Shown piece after piece: positions 47,867-59,296 of a stretch of DNA of 64,000 bases. Source of the DNA: Bacteroidota bacterium. Its GTDB lineage: Bacteria; Bacteroidota; Bacteroidia; AKYH767-A; OLB10. The notes under the pieces are model-generated. The model was not told the origin of the DNA. It saw nothing but the letters and a program-made list of their open reading frames with translations, and did not search any database. Where the stretch lies: NCBI GenBank assembly GCA_016722525.1, contig JADKJB010000009.1, forward strand, positions 1-64,000, given 5' to 3'. A program made the position numbers and the translations under genes. Position 1 is the stretch's first letter, and each line of letters begins with the position of its first letter.

Positions 47867-50800
47867 ATGCGTTTCTTTCAATTTATCAGTATCATTTGTA
47901 TTGTGCTTTTCTGCACTTGTAAATTTTCATTTGCTCAGGTTACTGTAGCTGGTGCTAATCCGGCAACTCCCAATGGTGTATTCGCTACCTTAAATGCCGC
48001 TTTTATTGCAATTAATGCAAGTAACCAGGCCGGTTTATTTATTACAATTAGTGTAACAGCAAATACCATTGAGCCAGCCGGAGCCGTGTTAAATCAAAAT
48101 GTGGGTCCTTGGACCTCTTTATTGATTCAGCCGGTTGGAAATATCTCTGTGACAGGGAATATAGCCGGTCCGTTAATTGATTTTAATGGTGCAGACAATG
48201 TTACTGTAAATGGTATCAACAATGTTATAAATAGCTTAACTATTGATAATTCCAATGCTACAAATATTGCTGCTACTGTCAGATTTGTTAATGATGCCAC
48301 TAACAATACAATTACCAATTGTGTTGTAAAAGGAGCTTCCATCGGTACTCCTAATACCTCAGGTGAAGGTGCCGTTATTTTTATTGCCGGTACCGGAGTT
48401 GCAACGCCAACAGGGAATGATAATATTACCATTAGCAATAACGATATTACTGCCTCTTCAACAATCCCTTATGTTATCATTAAAGGTTACGGTTCGTTAA
48501 CAGCAGGTAATGATGGTGTGTTAATAACCAATAATTTAATTCATGATTTTTTCTCTACAGTAAATAGCCATTGCAGAGGTGTTTATATTGGAACCGGTAA
48601 TTCAACCTGGACGCTTTCCTCTAATCGAATTTATCAAACTGCCGACCGGCAATGGCTCACCGGCGGTTCACCGAATGTGTATGCCTGTATTGATATTCAG
48701 AATGCAAATGTGGGTAATGGAAATAATTTTACTGTTACTAACAATATTCTTGGATTTCGAAATGCTGCCGGTACCGGTTATTCAGTATTAAAAAACGGCG
48801 GAACCTCATCAACCAATATTGCATCTAATATTCATGTGCTTATTTTGAATGCTGCAGGTTCTGTTAATAATTTGATTAGTGGAAATGTGATCGGGGGATT
48901 CGATTTAAAATCAAGTCGTGCAACATCTGCTGCAGGTGAAAATATCTTCATAGGTATTTTTATTCGCTCAGGAACTGCTACAGTTGTTAATAATCAAGTG
49001 GGATCTTCTACATCAGCAAATAGTATTCTTATTCGGTCAACAGCCACCACAGCTCCAAATCCGGTTCCGGCAGCAGGAATATACCTGAGAGGTACTACTG
49101 CAATGAATGTAATTGGAAATTCGGTTGGTGGAGTTACTATGTCATTTGAAACACCGGGTTCAGCGGGTAGCGACAGAATTTCTTTTGTTGGAATTTTTTC
49201 TGATAATACAGCTACAAGTAACATACGAAATAATACTGTTGGTGGAACCAATGCATCTAACATAGTAATGCCATTTGTTAATGCACGTGTCATTGGAATC
49301 TACTGTACCGGCGGCACCGGCGGTGGAGTTGCTAAAGTTACGGGTAATAAAATTCAGAATATCGTTCACTCCGGAGCCCGAACTGCTTTCAATGGAATAA
49401 ATTCAAATATTGCAGGAATACTTGTTAGCCCCGGTGCAGTTGGTGACTCTATAGCCAGAGATACTGTGATTAATCTGTTTTCAACTGCCAGTACTGCTTC
49501 AGGCACAAAATCGATTGTTGGAATTTATTATGATGCTTCGGGTACCGCTCCCGGAACTGTGGTTAGCAAAAATGTAATACATTCCCTTAATACTTCAGGC
49601 GGTCCTGGCTATCTTACCGGAATAACTACTACTGCAGGCAGATCACGTATTTCAAATAATATGATTTCACTGGGTGCCGGTTTAACAGGCGCTGATATCA
49701 TTTATGCTATTGAACAATTTTATACCTCAAATGTAGAAGCATATTTTAATACATTAAAAATTTCAGGCACCTCCTCAGGAGTTGTTACTGCTGCCTTTCG
49801 AACAAATTGCACTTCACTTTTGCCTGGAATAGTTGTTCTTAAAAATAATATCATTTACAATGATAGGATCGGCATTTCTTATGGTTACCTCATCAGCAGT
49901 TTTACCACTTATACCGGTGATCACAATTTAGTATATGGAACACGGTTTGGCTTTTATGTTGGAGTTGCTTATTTGTCAATAGCCACATGGTTTGCAGCCA
50001 CCGGTCAGGATGGCCCTGCTGTAAGTAAAAATTCCACTATGTCTTTTATATCACCAACTGATTTGCATACTACAGATCCCGTTATTCGAAATTCTGCTGT
50101 AGCTATTTCAGGTATTACCGATGATATAGATAACTTTACAAGGGGAGCTTGTATTGATATTGGTGCCGATGAATTTGATTCCGGTTCTATTCCCGGCACC
50201 ACTTATACATGGGTAGGAGGTGTAAGTGATTTATGGTGCGAACCTTGTAATTGGGATCGCGATGCAGTTCCACCGGTAAATGCAGATGTAATCATTAATA
50301 ACAGTTGTCTTAATTATCCGTTGCTTCAAGCAAGTTGCGGTAGCCAGCAAGTGAATGATTTTACCATGCTTCCTGGTGCAACTCCGGTATCTAGTTCTAA
50401 AATGGATGTTGGCGTTTATACCTTGTCTGTGAATGGAAATGTTAACATCGCAGGAATCTGTTCCTGTTCCGGGGTAACAAGTGCGGCGGTGATAACTCAA
50501 GGGCTTTTAGATATTACTTCATCGAGCTCGCAACAAATTTTGGATATTAAAAACAATGCAGGAAATTACCCGGGTGAATTATGTAAACTTCGGATTAATA
50601 AAACCGCCCCTGTTGCATTGGCTTCTAATAATCATGAAGCCATCCTTAAAGGTAATTTGCGTATAGTATATCATCTTGATTTTAACAATGGAGTGCTGTT
50701 GTCACAAACAGGTGCCGGATATGATGCAGATGAAAATCTGGCTTCAAACTTCAAAACTATTACCATTCTGAATGACGACCCGGCATCGGTAACACGTCAA

Positions 50801-52085
50801 AATATTCCATCACAGAATACGCGTAATGGATTTTTCATGGGAAGAATCAGCAGATTGATTCAGGCAGGCAGTATTGCTAATCAGTATTTATATCCGCTGG
50901 GCTATCGCAAAACAGGTGGGACAGGCGTGTTAGCCGATTATTTTTATACACCTGCCTTGATCGCTTTTTCTAATGTTGGAATCTCTAATTATGTTACCGG
51001 TACTTATCTCAACAGCAATACTAATTTTACTGTTGACGGCACCAATATTGGTTTTACGGGGCACGGTTGTTTTAATCCTTTAGAAGTAGATGATTTGGGA
51101 GGCAATACAGCGGTCTCCTGCTTGAATAAAGAAATAGATATGGTTGCCTTTAACTATTGGGATTTTTCAGAAGGAAACGGCCCTATTGCAAATGGTGATC
51201 CTGCCGTGGTTGCAAATGCTTTAGGTACTGTAACTTTTGATCTTGAATGTGCTGGTGATGTTTTTGCTCTAACTGCCGTGGATGGATTAGCGGGTTCACA
51301 ACTTCGATTGTTGAATAGGGCAGGGGTAGCATTGCCCGGGAATGCCGGTCAGGGTCCATGGGTTTCAACTGTTGGTACTCATTCTGGAATTAACATCAGT
51401 GGTAACACTGGAATAAGTTTGTATGCTCTCGGACTATTACAAGGGGCAAGAAGAAATTCTGTAACTCAGTTTGGTGGATTCGGTGGAGCAGGGAATGGGG
51501 ATTCTCCATTGCCGGTTGAACTGTTATTTTTTGACGCTCAAAAAAATGAAAATGGTTCGGTATTGTGTACCTGGGCAACTTCTTCAGAAATTAATTGTGA
51601 TTATTTTATTGTTGAAGTTGCAACCTCTCGAAATTCCAATGGCATGCTTGAATTTAAACCTATCGGATCTGTTAAGGGTGCAGGAAACTCAAACAATACT
51701 ATTAATTACTCATTAACAGATTTCGCAGCCTATCATGGACTGGTTTATTACAGATTACTTCAAGTTGATTTTAATGGTGCTTTTCAATATTCATCAACAG
51801 TTGCTTTGAAATTTGAGAAAACATCAGAAGCTTTAACATTTATCGGATTCTCACCAAATCCGGTTACCATGCATTCAGTTCTTGGTTTGTTTGCAAATCA
51901 CGAATTAAATTTAAACCTGTTAGTAACCGATCCTTCCGGTAGAATTGTTTTGAAAAAATGTGAATTTGAATAAAGGCTTAAATACTATACAAATTTTCAA
52001 GGAGGAGTTACCGGCTTCCGGTGTTTATTTTCTAAATTCATTTGATGGGGAATCATCTGTAATTACCAAGCTGCTAGTGCCTTGA
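47867..52085 (+). pseudogene. Large parallel beta-helix T9SS protein (3' frameshift)
   Basis: The protein is about 1,405 residues. After a signal peptide (FFQFISIICIVLFCTCKFSF) there are beta-helix coils from about residue 60 to 700, rich in Asn, Gly and Ser (NDTITISNNDIT-like turns, VVNNQVGSS, NIRNNTVGG). A module beginning TYTWVGGVSDLWCEPCNWDR follows, and then the T9SS region (PLPVELLFFDAQKNENGSVL, FSPNPVTMHSVLGLFANH). The frame is lost in an A-run near 51953; the next frame gives GLNTIQIFKEELPASGVYFL and ITKLLVP, the missing end of the sorting domain, stop at 52085. It is probably a surface carbohydrate-binding or adhesive protein. Confidence 0.75.
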
Positions 52086-52163
52086 TTCTTTATTAATTAT
52101 TCATTTGGTTTTTTCTTTTTTGCCAATCTAAACTTTAACTGAAGTTAATAGCAAATAGGCGAA

Positions 52164-52205
52164 CAAAAAAAGGTCATCTGTTTAAAGACAACCTTTTTAT
52201 TATTT
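52164..52205. terminator. Terminator between beta-helix gene and clpB
   Basis: AAAAAGGT and ACCTTTTT arms with an inner TCT/AGA pairing and two mismatches form a hairpin between the convergent genes. Confidence 0.6.
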
Positions 52206-52222
52206 AAATTTAAGAATTATTC

Positions 52223-54838
52223 TTAATTCAATTCAACCAGCTTCTCATTGCTGAAAACAAAATTATTGGTATTGTCTAAATCAATAAGTATACTGTCGTC
52301 ACGATTTACTTTTCCAGCTAAAATCTGTTTACTCAGCTCATTTAGAATTTTTTTCTGCATAACTCTCTTTAACGGTCTGGCACCAAACTGTGGGTCGAAT
52401 CCTAATTGAGCAAGCCAATCTATAGCTGCCTCAGTGGCACTTAATAGAACTCCTTGTGAAGCTAACATTTTACGTAAACCATTCAATTGTATTTCCACAA
52501 TCAGTCGTATCTCGTTTCTGGTTAGAGGGTTAAACATGATGATTTCATCTATCCTGTTCAGAAACTCCGGACGAATGGTTTTTTTCAACTGCTCATATAC
52601 AGCAACGCGCGTTGATGCAATTATCTGATCGCGGTTACTATCATTCAAATTTTCGAAATTTTCCTGTATCACATGAGCTCCTATGTTGGAAGTCATAATA
52701 ACAATAGTGTTTTTGAAATTTGCAGTTCGACCTTTATTGTCTGTTAATCTACCGTCATCAAGTACCTGAAGTAAAATATTAAACACATCCGGATGTGCTT
52801 TTTCTATTTCATCTAACAGTATAACGGAATAGGGTCTTCTACGAACAGCTTCTGTCAATTGACCTCCCTCATCATAGCCAACATATCCTGGAGGAGCACC
52901 AATAAGTCTGGATACGGTATGTCTTTCCTGATATTCACTCATATCAATTCTGGTCATAGAGTTCTCATCATTAAACAAATATTCGGCGAGTGCTTTTGCC
53001 AATTCTGTTTTACCAACTCCCGTAGTTCCTAGAAATATAAACGAGCCAATCGGACGTTTCATATCTTGAAGCCCTGCACGGCTTCTTCGAACTGCATCAG
53101 CAACTGCAGCAATTGCATCTTCTTGTCCAACTACTCTGTGGTGAAGTTCATTCTCCAGATGTAACAATTTTTCTCTTTCACTTTGAAGCATTTTTTTAAC
53201 GGGTATTCCGGTCCATCTGGAAACTACATCTGCAATATCTTCACTATCTACCTCTTCTTTTATCATGGCACCCTTCAATAATTGCATTTCCTGAAGTTGC
53301 TTCATAAACTCATCTCTCTTCGCTTCAGCTTCCTTTATTCTTCCATATCTTATTTCTGCCACTTTGCCATAATCTCCGGATCTTTCGGCTTGTTCAGCTT
53401 CTAGTTTAAATTGTTCGATGGCTTCTTTTAGATTCTGTACCTTTTCAGCAGCTTCTTTTTCAGTTTGCCAATGTGACTTAATTTCATTTCGTTTATCATT
53501 CAGGTTGGCAAGTTCTTCATTAATTTCAGAAAGTCTTCGTTCGTCATTTTCACGTTTTATGGCTTCTCTTTCAATTTCGAGTTGCATTATTTTCCGTTGT
53601 ACTTCATCCAATTCTTCAGGAACGGAATCCATTTCGAGACGCAATTTAGAGGCAGCTTCGTCAATTAAATCGATGGCCTTGTCGGGAAGAAATCTGTCAG
53701 AGATATAACGCTCTGATAATTCTACAGCAGCAATAATTGCCTCATCTTTAATTCTAACTTTATGATGTGATTCATATCTGTCTTTTAATCCACGTAATAT
53801 CGCAATAGCATCCTGGGTGTCGGGTTCTTCCACTAATACTTTTTGAAAACGACGTTCCAATGCTTTGTCTTTTTCAATGTATTTCTGATACTCTCCCAAC
53901 GTGGTGGCTCCAATTGCTCTCAGTTCTCCTCTGGCAAGTGCAGGTTTCAAAATGTTTGCAGCATCCATGGCACCTTCACCTCCTCCGGCACCAACGAGTG
54001 TATGTATTTCATCAATGAATAATACTATACTGCCTTCAGCAGAAATAACTTCCTTGACAACGGATTTTAATCGCTCTTCAAATTCACCTTTGTATTTAGC
54101 ACCGGCAATCAAAGCCCCCATGTCAAGTGAATAGATGTTTTTTGATTTTAAATTTTCCGGAACATCGCCATTTATGATGCGATGAGCAAGTCCTTCTGCG
54201 ATCGCTGTTTTTCCCACACCCGGCTCACCAATTAATATCGGATTGTTTTTAGTTCTTCTTGATAGAATCTGCAGCACTCTTCTTATTTCTTCATCCCTTC
54301 CAATTACAGGATCAAGCTTTCCTTGTCTGGCCAGTTCATTTAAATTTTTCGCATATTTACCTAGTGCATTATAGGTATCTTCAGCACTGGCACTGGTAAC
54401 TTTGGCTCCTTTGCGAAGTTCTACAATTGCAGCTTTAGCATCTTTTTCCGATACACCCATATCCTTGAGCAGGGTGGCTACCTTATCTTTACCCGTTAAT
54501 AATCCAAGAAAAATGTGCTCTAATGAAACAAAATCGTCTTTAAATTCTTTGAGCAATGAATTTGCCTTTTGCAATGCCTGCGATGCATCCGGTGATAGGT
54601 ACTGACTTCCTCCCGAAACTTTAGGATATTGCTTAACTATTTCAAGAAGCTTCTGTTCGAACATACCCATATTGATGTTCATTTTTTTTAGGATATAGGG
54701 CACTACATTCTCATCTACATCAAGCATGGTAGTCATGATATGACCCGTTTCAATGGATTGATGCCCTTCCTGCAATGCAAGGTTCTGGGCCTGTTGCATT
54801 ACTTCCTGCGACTTTATGGTGAAATTATTTAGATTCAT
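52223..54838 (-). CDS. clpB: ClpB disaggregase (AAA+ chaperone)
   Basis: This intact protein has 871 residues, the normal family length. In order it has the Clp N domain (NNFTIKSQEVMQQAQNLALQ), AAA1 with Walker A GEPGVGKTA and Walker B VLFIDEIHTLVGAG, a long coiled-coil M domain (about 400-520), and AAA2 with GTTGVGKTE and VILLDEIEKAHPDVFN. It ends with the C-terminal domain. It resolves protein aggregates with DnaK. Its uninterrupted 2.6-kb frame contrasts with the many broken genes nearby. It is transcribed away from the YdjM-like gene. Confidence 0.97.
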   Translation of the reverse strand: MNLNNFTIKSQEVMQQAQNLALQEGHQSIETGHIMTTMLDVDENVVPYILKKMNINMGMFEQKLLEIVKQYPKVSGGSQYLSPDASQALQKANSLLKEFKDDFVSLEHIFLGLLTGKDKVATLLKDMGVSEKDAKAAIVELRKGAKVTSASAEDTYNALGKYAKNLNELARQGKLDPVIGRDEEIRRVLQILSRRTKNNPILIGEPGVGKTAIAEGLAHRIINGDVPENLKSKNIYSLDMGALIAGAKYKGEFEERLKSVVKEVISAEGSIVLFIDEIHTLVGAGGGEGAMDAANILKPALARGELRAIGATTLGEYQKYIEKDKALERRFQKVLVEEPDTQDAIAILRGLKDRYESHHKVRIKDEAIIAAVELSERYISDRFLPDKAIDLIDEAASKLRLEMDSVPEELDEVQRKIMQLEIEREAIKRENDERRLSEINEELANLNDKRNEIKSHWQTEKEAAEKVQNLKEAIEQFKLEAEQAERSGDYGKVAEIRYGRIKEAEAKRDEFMKQLQEMQLLKGAMIKEEVDSEDIADVVSRWTGIPVKKMLQSEREKLLHLENELHHRVVGQEDAIAAVADAVRRSRAGLQDMKRPIGSFIFLGTTGVGKTELAKALAEYLFNDENSMTRIDMSEYQERHTVSRLIGAPPGYVGYDEGGQLTEAVRRRPYSVILLDEIEKAHPDVFNILLQVLDDGRLTDNKGRTANFKNTIVIMTSNIGAHVIQENFENLNDSNRDQIIASTRVAVYEQLKKTIRPEFLNRIDEIIMFNPLTRNEIRLIVEIQLNGLRKMLASQGVLLSATEAAIDWLAQLGFDPQFGARPLKRVMQKKILNELSKQILAGKVNRDDSILIDLDNTNNFVFSNEKLVELN

Positions 54839-55025
54839 GGTTTTTAATTGTTTTTGAACATTTTAACTCACATCGAAAACCTTACCAATGGCATTTTTTT
54901 ATCTATATCAGACATTTTGACAGTTCAACTTTTATTTCTAGTCAATTTTGCCAGTATTCTAAATATCTTTTGCCAAAAGTTCAAATTCCATTTTCCGATT
55001 CTATAAACTACTTTTGGTTTCAATT

Positions 55026-56034
55026 ATGGATTCAATTACTCACATTGTTGCAGGTGCCGTTATTGGGGAAGTTATTTTAGGGAAAAAGGCTGGGAAAAGG
55101 CTATGTTATGGGGGCTTTGGCAGGAAGTGCACCTGACATTGATGCTGTGATGAATTTTTTTATCAGTGACGTAGATGCTCTGGTCATGCATCGGGGAATT
55201 ACTCATTCAATTTTCACAGCATTAATTTTTGGACCCTTATTCGGATGGCTCCTGTGGAGGTTATATAAAAAGAGAGAGGGTACATTTAGGAGCTGGACAG
55301 GATTGGTAACTATTAATATTTTCTTTCACCTTTTTCTGGATACCTGCACCGTTTATGGAACGGGTTTGTTAACTCCTTTTACAGAACACCGATACGCTTT
55401 CGACACTATTTTCGTTGCAGATCCATTATATACTTTACCTTTAATTGTTGCGTTTGTTGCCCTGTTGGTAATACATCGAGACCGGCCCTCTCGAATGCGT
55501 TGGAGTGTTTTTGGATTGGGAATAAGTGCGCTCTACATGTTTTTTGCTTTTGTAAATCATAACAGTGCAATAAATGCATTGAGGAAGGCAGTAGATGAAA
55601 AGGGGTTTGCAACATCGCGACTAATTGCAACTCCTACGCTATTGAATGCTGTTTTGTGGAATGTAATTGCAAAGGACAGTTCAGGTTATTGGATAGGTTA
55701 TTATTCTATTTTTGATTCTGACCCTACTCCTGAATTGTTTTATGTTCCAACCGGCAATGAGTTGTTAAATAAATTTGAAAATGCTGACGACATTCAGAAG
55801 CTCAAAAAATTTGCATTAGGTTATTATTCGGTTTCAGAACAAGATGGTGAAATTTGGTTCAATGTATTAAGGTTTGGTCAGGTTAACGGATGGCAAAATC
55901 CAAAATCGAAATTTGCATTTAGCTATGACCTCTCTCCAGGAGCTGAGAATTCAATGGTGGTGCAAGCAGGCAGAATTGAAGGATCAAAAAGAGCTGTATT
56001 GGAGAGTATGTTTCAACGTATGAAAGGTCGGTAA
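55026..56034 (+). pseudogene. YdjM-like membrane-bound metal-dependent hydrolase (one frameshift)
   Basis: The protein is about 336 residues with several membrane helices. The N-terminus starts at ATG 55026 (MDSITHIVAGAVIGEVILGK), with the conserved SITH metal-binding His. A shift in the A/G runs near 55085-55100 separates it from the main frame (LAGSAPDIDAVMNFF, MHRGITHSIFTALIFG, FFHLFLDTCTVYGTGLLTPF). Those His/Asp motifs define the YdjM/DUF457 family, predicted membrane-bound hydrolases. Substrate unknown. It is divergent from clpB. Confidence 0.8.
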
Positions 56035-56143
56035 ATTGGAGATGCAGCAGGAGCGTAGCCGACTTTATGGTTTTGTAGGAGTAATGTATTATACCAGTAA
56101 CTAAATGTGCTTTTTTTTGTGGTGGTCTTATCCACAAATTTTC

Positions 56144-57333
56144 TTAATCGTTAATCCCAAAAATCCGGTTAACAATGAAGAGCATTCGTAGAGAAATTCT
56201 GACTAACTGATAGGAGGTCCATCTTCTTAATTTTGAAAAAACTGACGAATTGCGATAATACGATTCTTGTGTTACTTCTATACATTCCTTGTCAATTACT
56301 TCAAGCAAATGATTATGAAAATTCGTTGAAAATTCACGATTGACAATATCCAAATTGAGTTCAATACTCAAATAGGCGCTTAAATGATTTTGATTGTAAG
56401 AACCGATGGTCGACCATGTTTCATCCACTATTGCAACCTTTCCATGCACCATGGATGTTTTTGATTCAAAAATTCGAATATTGTTCCTTAACATCCAACC
56501 ATAAAGATAATCAGAAGCATATTTCACCGTTGGGACATCTGAGAAATGCGTCATAATTATTTTAATTTCAACACCCTTTCGTGAAGCATTGGCCAATATT
56601 CGCCGGTATTTTCTTCCTGGTAAAAAATAACCTCCCACAATCGTGATCGATTTAGTCGCCATTTGGGAAGCTTTATTGTAGCTCTGTGTTATTTCTCGTT
56701 TATTCCGTAACCAGTCATTTTTTCTGATTCTCACCCATACCTCATCATCAACATTAAGACCTTTACCTTTTCTTGGAAGTTTTGGCCACTTGGGAGAAGC
56801 AGGAATAAATTTCCGTTCCATGATTCTAACACAGGCAATAGCTAATTCCTTACATACCGGACCTTCTACAAAAACCCCGTAATCCAGCCAGGGCGGAGTC
56901 AATGTTGAGCCTCTGTATCTATCAGCGATATTAACTCCAGCAACCATAGCAAATTTTTCATCTACCACCATTATTTTATGATGCATCCTCCGACCAACAT
57001 AAAATTTATCGGAAGCAAGAAAAGGCTCAAACCTCTTCACATTTATGCCTGCTTCAATAAGCTTTTGAGTTTCTGCTTCACTCAACTTGGCTGACCCAAA
57101 ATCGTCGATCACCAGATTTATTTCTACACCTCTTTTTGCAGCAGTTATTAATGCACCCATCAAAAGATTACCCGTTTCATCAGGATCAATTAAATATATT
57201 TGAAGGTGGATGATTTTTTCTGCTTTAGCAATCAAAACATTCATGTGCTCAAAAAAACCACTCCCCCTTGCATCCATGCGGCTTTGTGGCCACGAGTATA
57301 ATTAAAGGTATCTTTCCAGGAATTGGCACTCAT
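56144..57333 (-). pseudogene. Phospholipase D / cardiolipin-synthase-like protein
   Basis: This is a two-HKD phospholipase D protein. The first motif is HHKIMVVDEKFAMVAGVNIA and the second HGKVAIVDETWSTIGSYNQN, giving the pair of catalytic His/Lys sites in one chain. The open frame (56144-57277) begins MDARGSGFFEHM. Upstream, another frame from an ATG at 57333 (MSANSWKDTFNYTRGHKAAW) can be joined by one base in a G-run near 57270, so the start is uncertain. Without the two N-terminal membrane helices of classical Cls it is closer to the ClsB type. It probably makes cardiolipin or a related phospholipid. Confidence 0.8.
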
Positions 57334-57715
57334 AATAGCATGTAAGATTTCTCTAGGTTGAACAACAACGGTAAAAATAAGTTTTTCGGAATGAATTTTG
57401 GTGAATCATTTTGAACTCAATCAGAAATATCCGATATTTGAAAAATGCACACAAATTAAACTTTCTGGTTATCTGTCTTTTATATTATCAGATAATGATT
57501 CAAAGGGAATCTAATCACAATAATTATGTTTTTCTTTCGAAAATATTCCGTGAAATCGAAAGCGAAAAGTATCGTTGTATTGTTGACCAATCGGAAAGTG
57601 AATTAGTTGAATAGCATATATAAGAATGTAATGTTTTGATGGTTTACGATACAACTTTATTCATCCAAAAGCGTATTACCTTATTGCAATGATTGTTAGA
57701 ACCAAGCAACTGATT
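57334..57715. other. Intergenic region, nothing firm
   Basis: It lies between divergent genes. A 67-codon frame at 57411-57614 has no recognisable domain and no good start signal, so I do not annotate it. No RNA or clear promoter is seen. Confidence 0.4.
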
Positions 57716-59136
57716 ATGATAAACTTGAATATTGGAGGCTGCCTGCTTGCTCTGGCGCTTTTAGGCGGATGCGACTATAAAATAGCTGCTGAAGTACCTC
57801 CGGCCACTATTGCACCCAAACCGGAATTTGTTGAAAAAACAGTTATTGGATTTGAAGCCACTCAAAAACATAAGTTTTTTAATAATTATCAGGTTTATAC
57901 CGAAGGTTGGGATACCCTTGCTCAGGCTCGTTTCTGGCAGGATGTCATTGCTCTTTCACATGATTCTATGATCCTCAATGTGGCAAGCATCCGCATGCAA
58001 TTGTATAAAGTACCAACCAACCAATGGCATTGTCAGTCAGAGGTGGAAAAAGATCTTTATAAAAAAAATCTGGTTACAAGTAATAATTTAGATGAAACAA
58101 CCAGTATTTATGTGACCAGTGGTAAGAAATTCTTCTTCGAATATCGTAAGGTGTTACCTATGATTTCAACTGCTTTGCCCGTATTTGAAAAAAATAATAC
58201 GGATCCCTGGTATGCACAAACCATTCTGCTCATTGAAAGTCCGGGTAAAACAGAAGCACGTTCCTACGTAGGTGCCAGAGGGCCTTTTCAGTTAATGCCC
58301 TACGTTGCCCGTAAATACGGTCTTGTGGTTTCCAAATATCGTGACGATCGCACCAATCTCGAGAAATCTGCCGCAGCGGCAGCAAAACTTATCAGCAATG
58401 TTTGTATTCCTTATGCACGAAAAATTCTGGATGGCAAGTCAATTTCTTATAATGAAAAAGATCTCTGGTTCAGACTTTTTGTGATGCATATCTATCATGC
58501 AGGAGCCGGAAATGTTACAGCAGTTATCAATAAAATAAACCCTTCAGAAGGTGGAATGCCTCTTATCCGTCAAATGTGGCTTACTGAAGCTGCCGGTTTT
58601 AAGAATGAATCACAAAACTATTCGCAAATAGCATTAGCTTCCATTATTAACTTTGATAGACTTATCAGTCAGGATAAAGACACTGTTTATCTAATAGAGG
58701 GTGATAAGAATATGAAGTTTTTTAAGGAAAAACCAAGATTTGTGTCGATAGGCTCTCGTTTTTTAATGAATGTCTGGCAGCCTATGAATCAGATCTGGTT
58801 GAAGGCGCAATTCCGTTTGATTATTTTGCTTCTCAAGTAGCAAAAGTTAGATCTGAAATGGAAAAATATGGCAAAAATCATGGCAGTTCCAAGTTCTCAT
58901 TGGCTATTTTGGAGTCTGAAAGGTTACGGAAGCTGGGAAACGAACTTATGTACAAACGCCGGTTCAATGAAGCAATTCTGGTCTTTCAATTGAGTATTGA
59001 AAAAAATCCAATCTCCCCCGAGACTTATGATAGCCTTGGAAAAGCATATAAGAAAATTGGAAATAATGATCTGGCGCTTAAATATAGCCGTAAATCAAAA
59101 GAAGTAACAGATAATCCTGGCTCTTTTTCAAGGTAG
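57716..59136 (+). pseudogene. Lytic transglycosylase lipoprotein, SLT plus TPR (one frameshift)
   Basis: The protein is about 473 residues. I chose Met at 57716 because it starts a lipoprotein signal (INLNIGGCLLALALLGGC). The SLT domain has the catalytic Glu in ILLIESPGKTEARSYVGARG, then PFQLMPYVARKYG and HIYHAGAGNV. A shift near 58765 separates the C-terminus; the other frame reads LVEGAIPFDYFASQVAKVRS and a TPR-like segment (LRKLGNELMYKRRFNEAILV) to 59136. It cleaves peptidoglycan glycan strands, anchored in a membrane. The frameshift is probably a sequencing error. Confidence 0.82.
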
Positions 59137-59162
59137 TTGATTCTGGATGGTAGCAACTTAAC

Positions 59163-59185
59163 TAACAATTTCCGTGAAATTGTTA
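59163..59185 (+). terminator. Terminator after lytic transglycosylase
   Basis: TAACAATTTC (59163-59172) pairs perfectly with GAAATTGTTA (59176-59185) around a CGT loop, ahead of the adhesin gene. Confidence 0.6.
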
Positions 59186-59296
59186 ATAAAATTACAAGTT
59201 TTCTTGGGGTTTTTTAGCTTTTTTTGCACTCTATAGGTAACTCTGTTTTTATTGTTGCGTATGGTATATTTTATCATCAAGTTAAATTATTCATCT

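Noticed and set aside
57411..57614. 67-codon plus-strand frame in an intergenic gap
   Set aside because: It has no domain, signal or clear start signal and is surrounded by AT-rich sequence. It is too weak to call.
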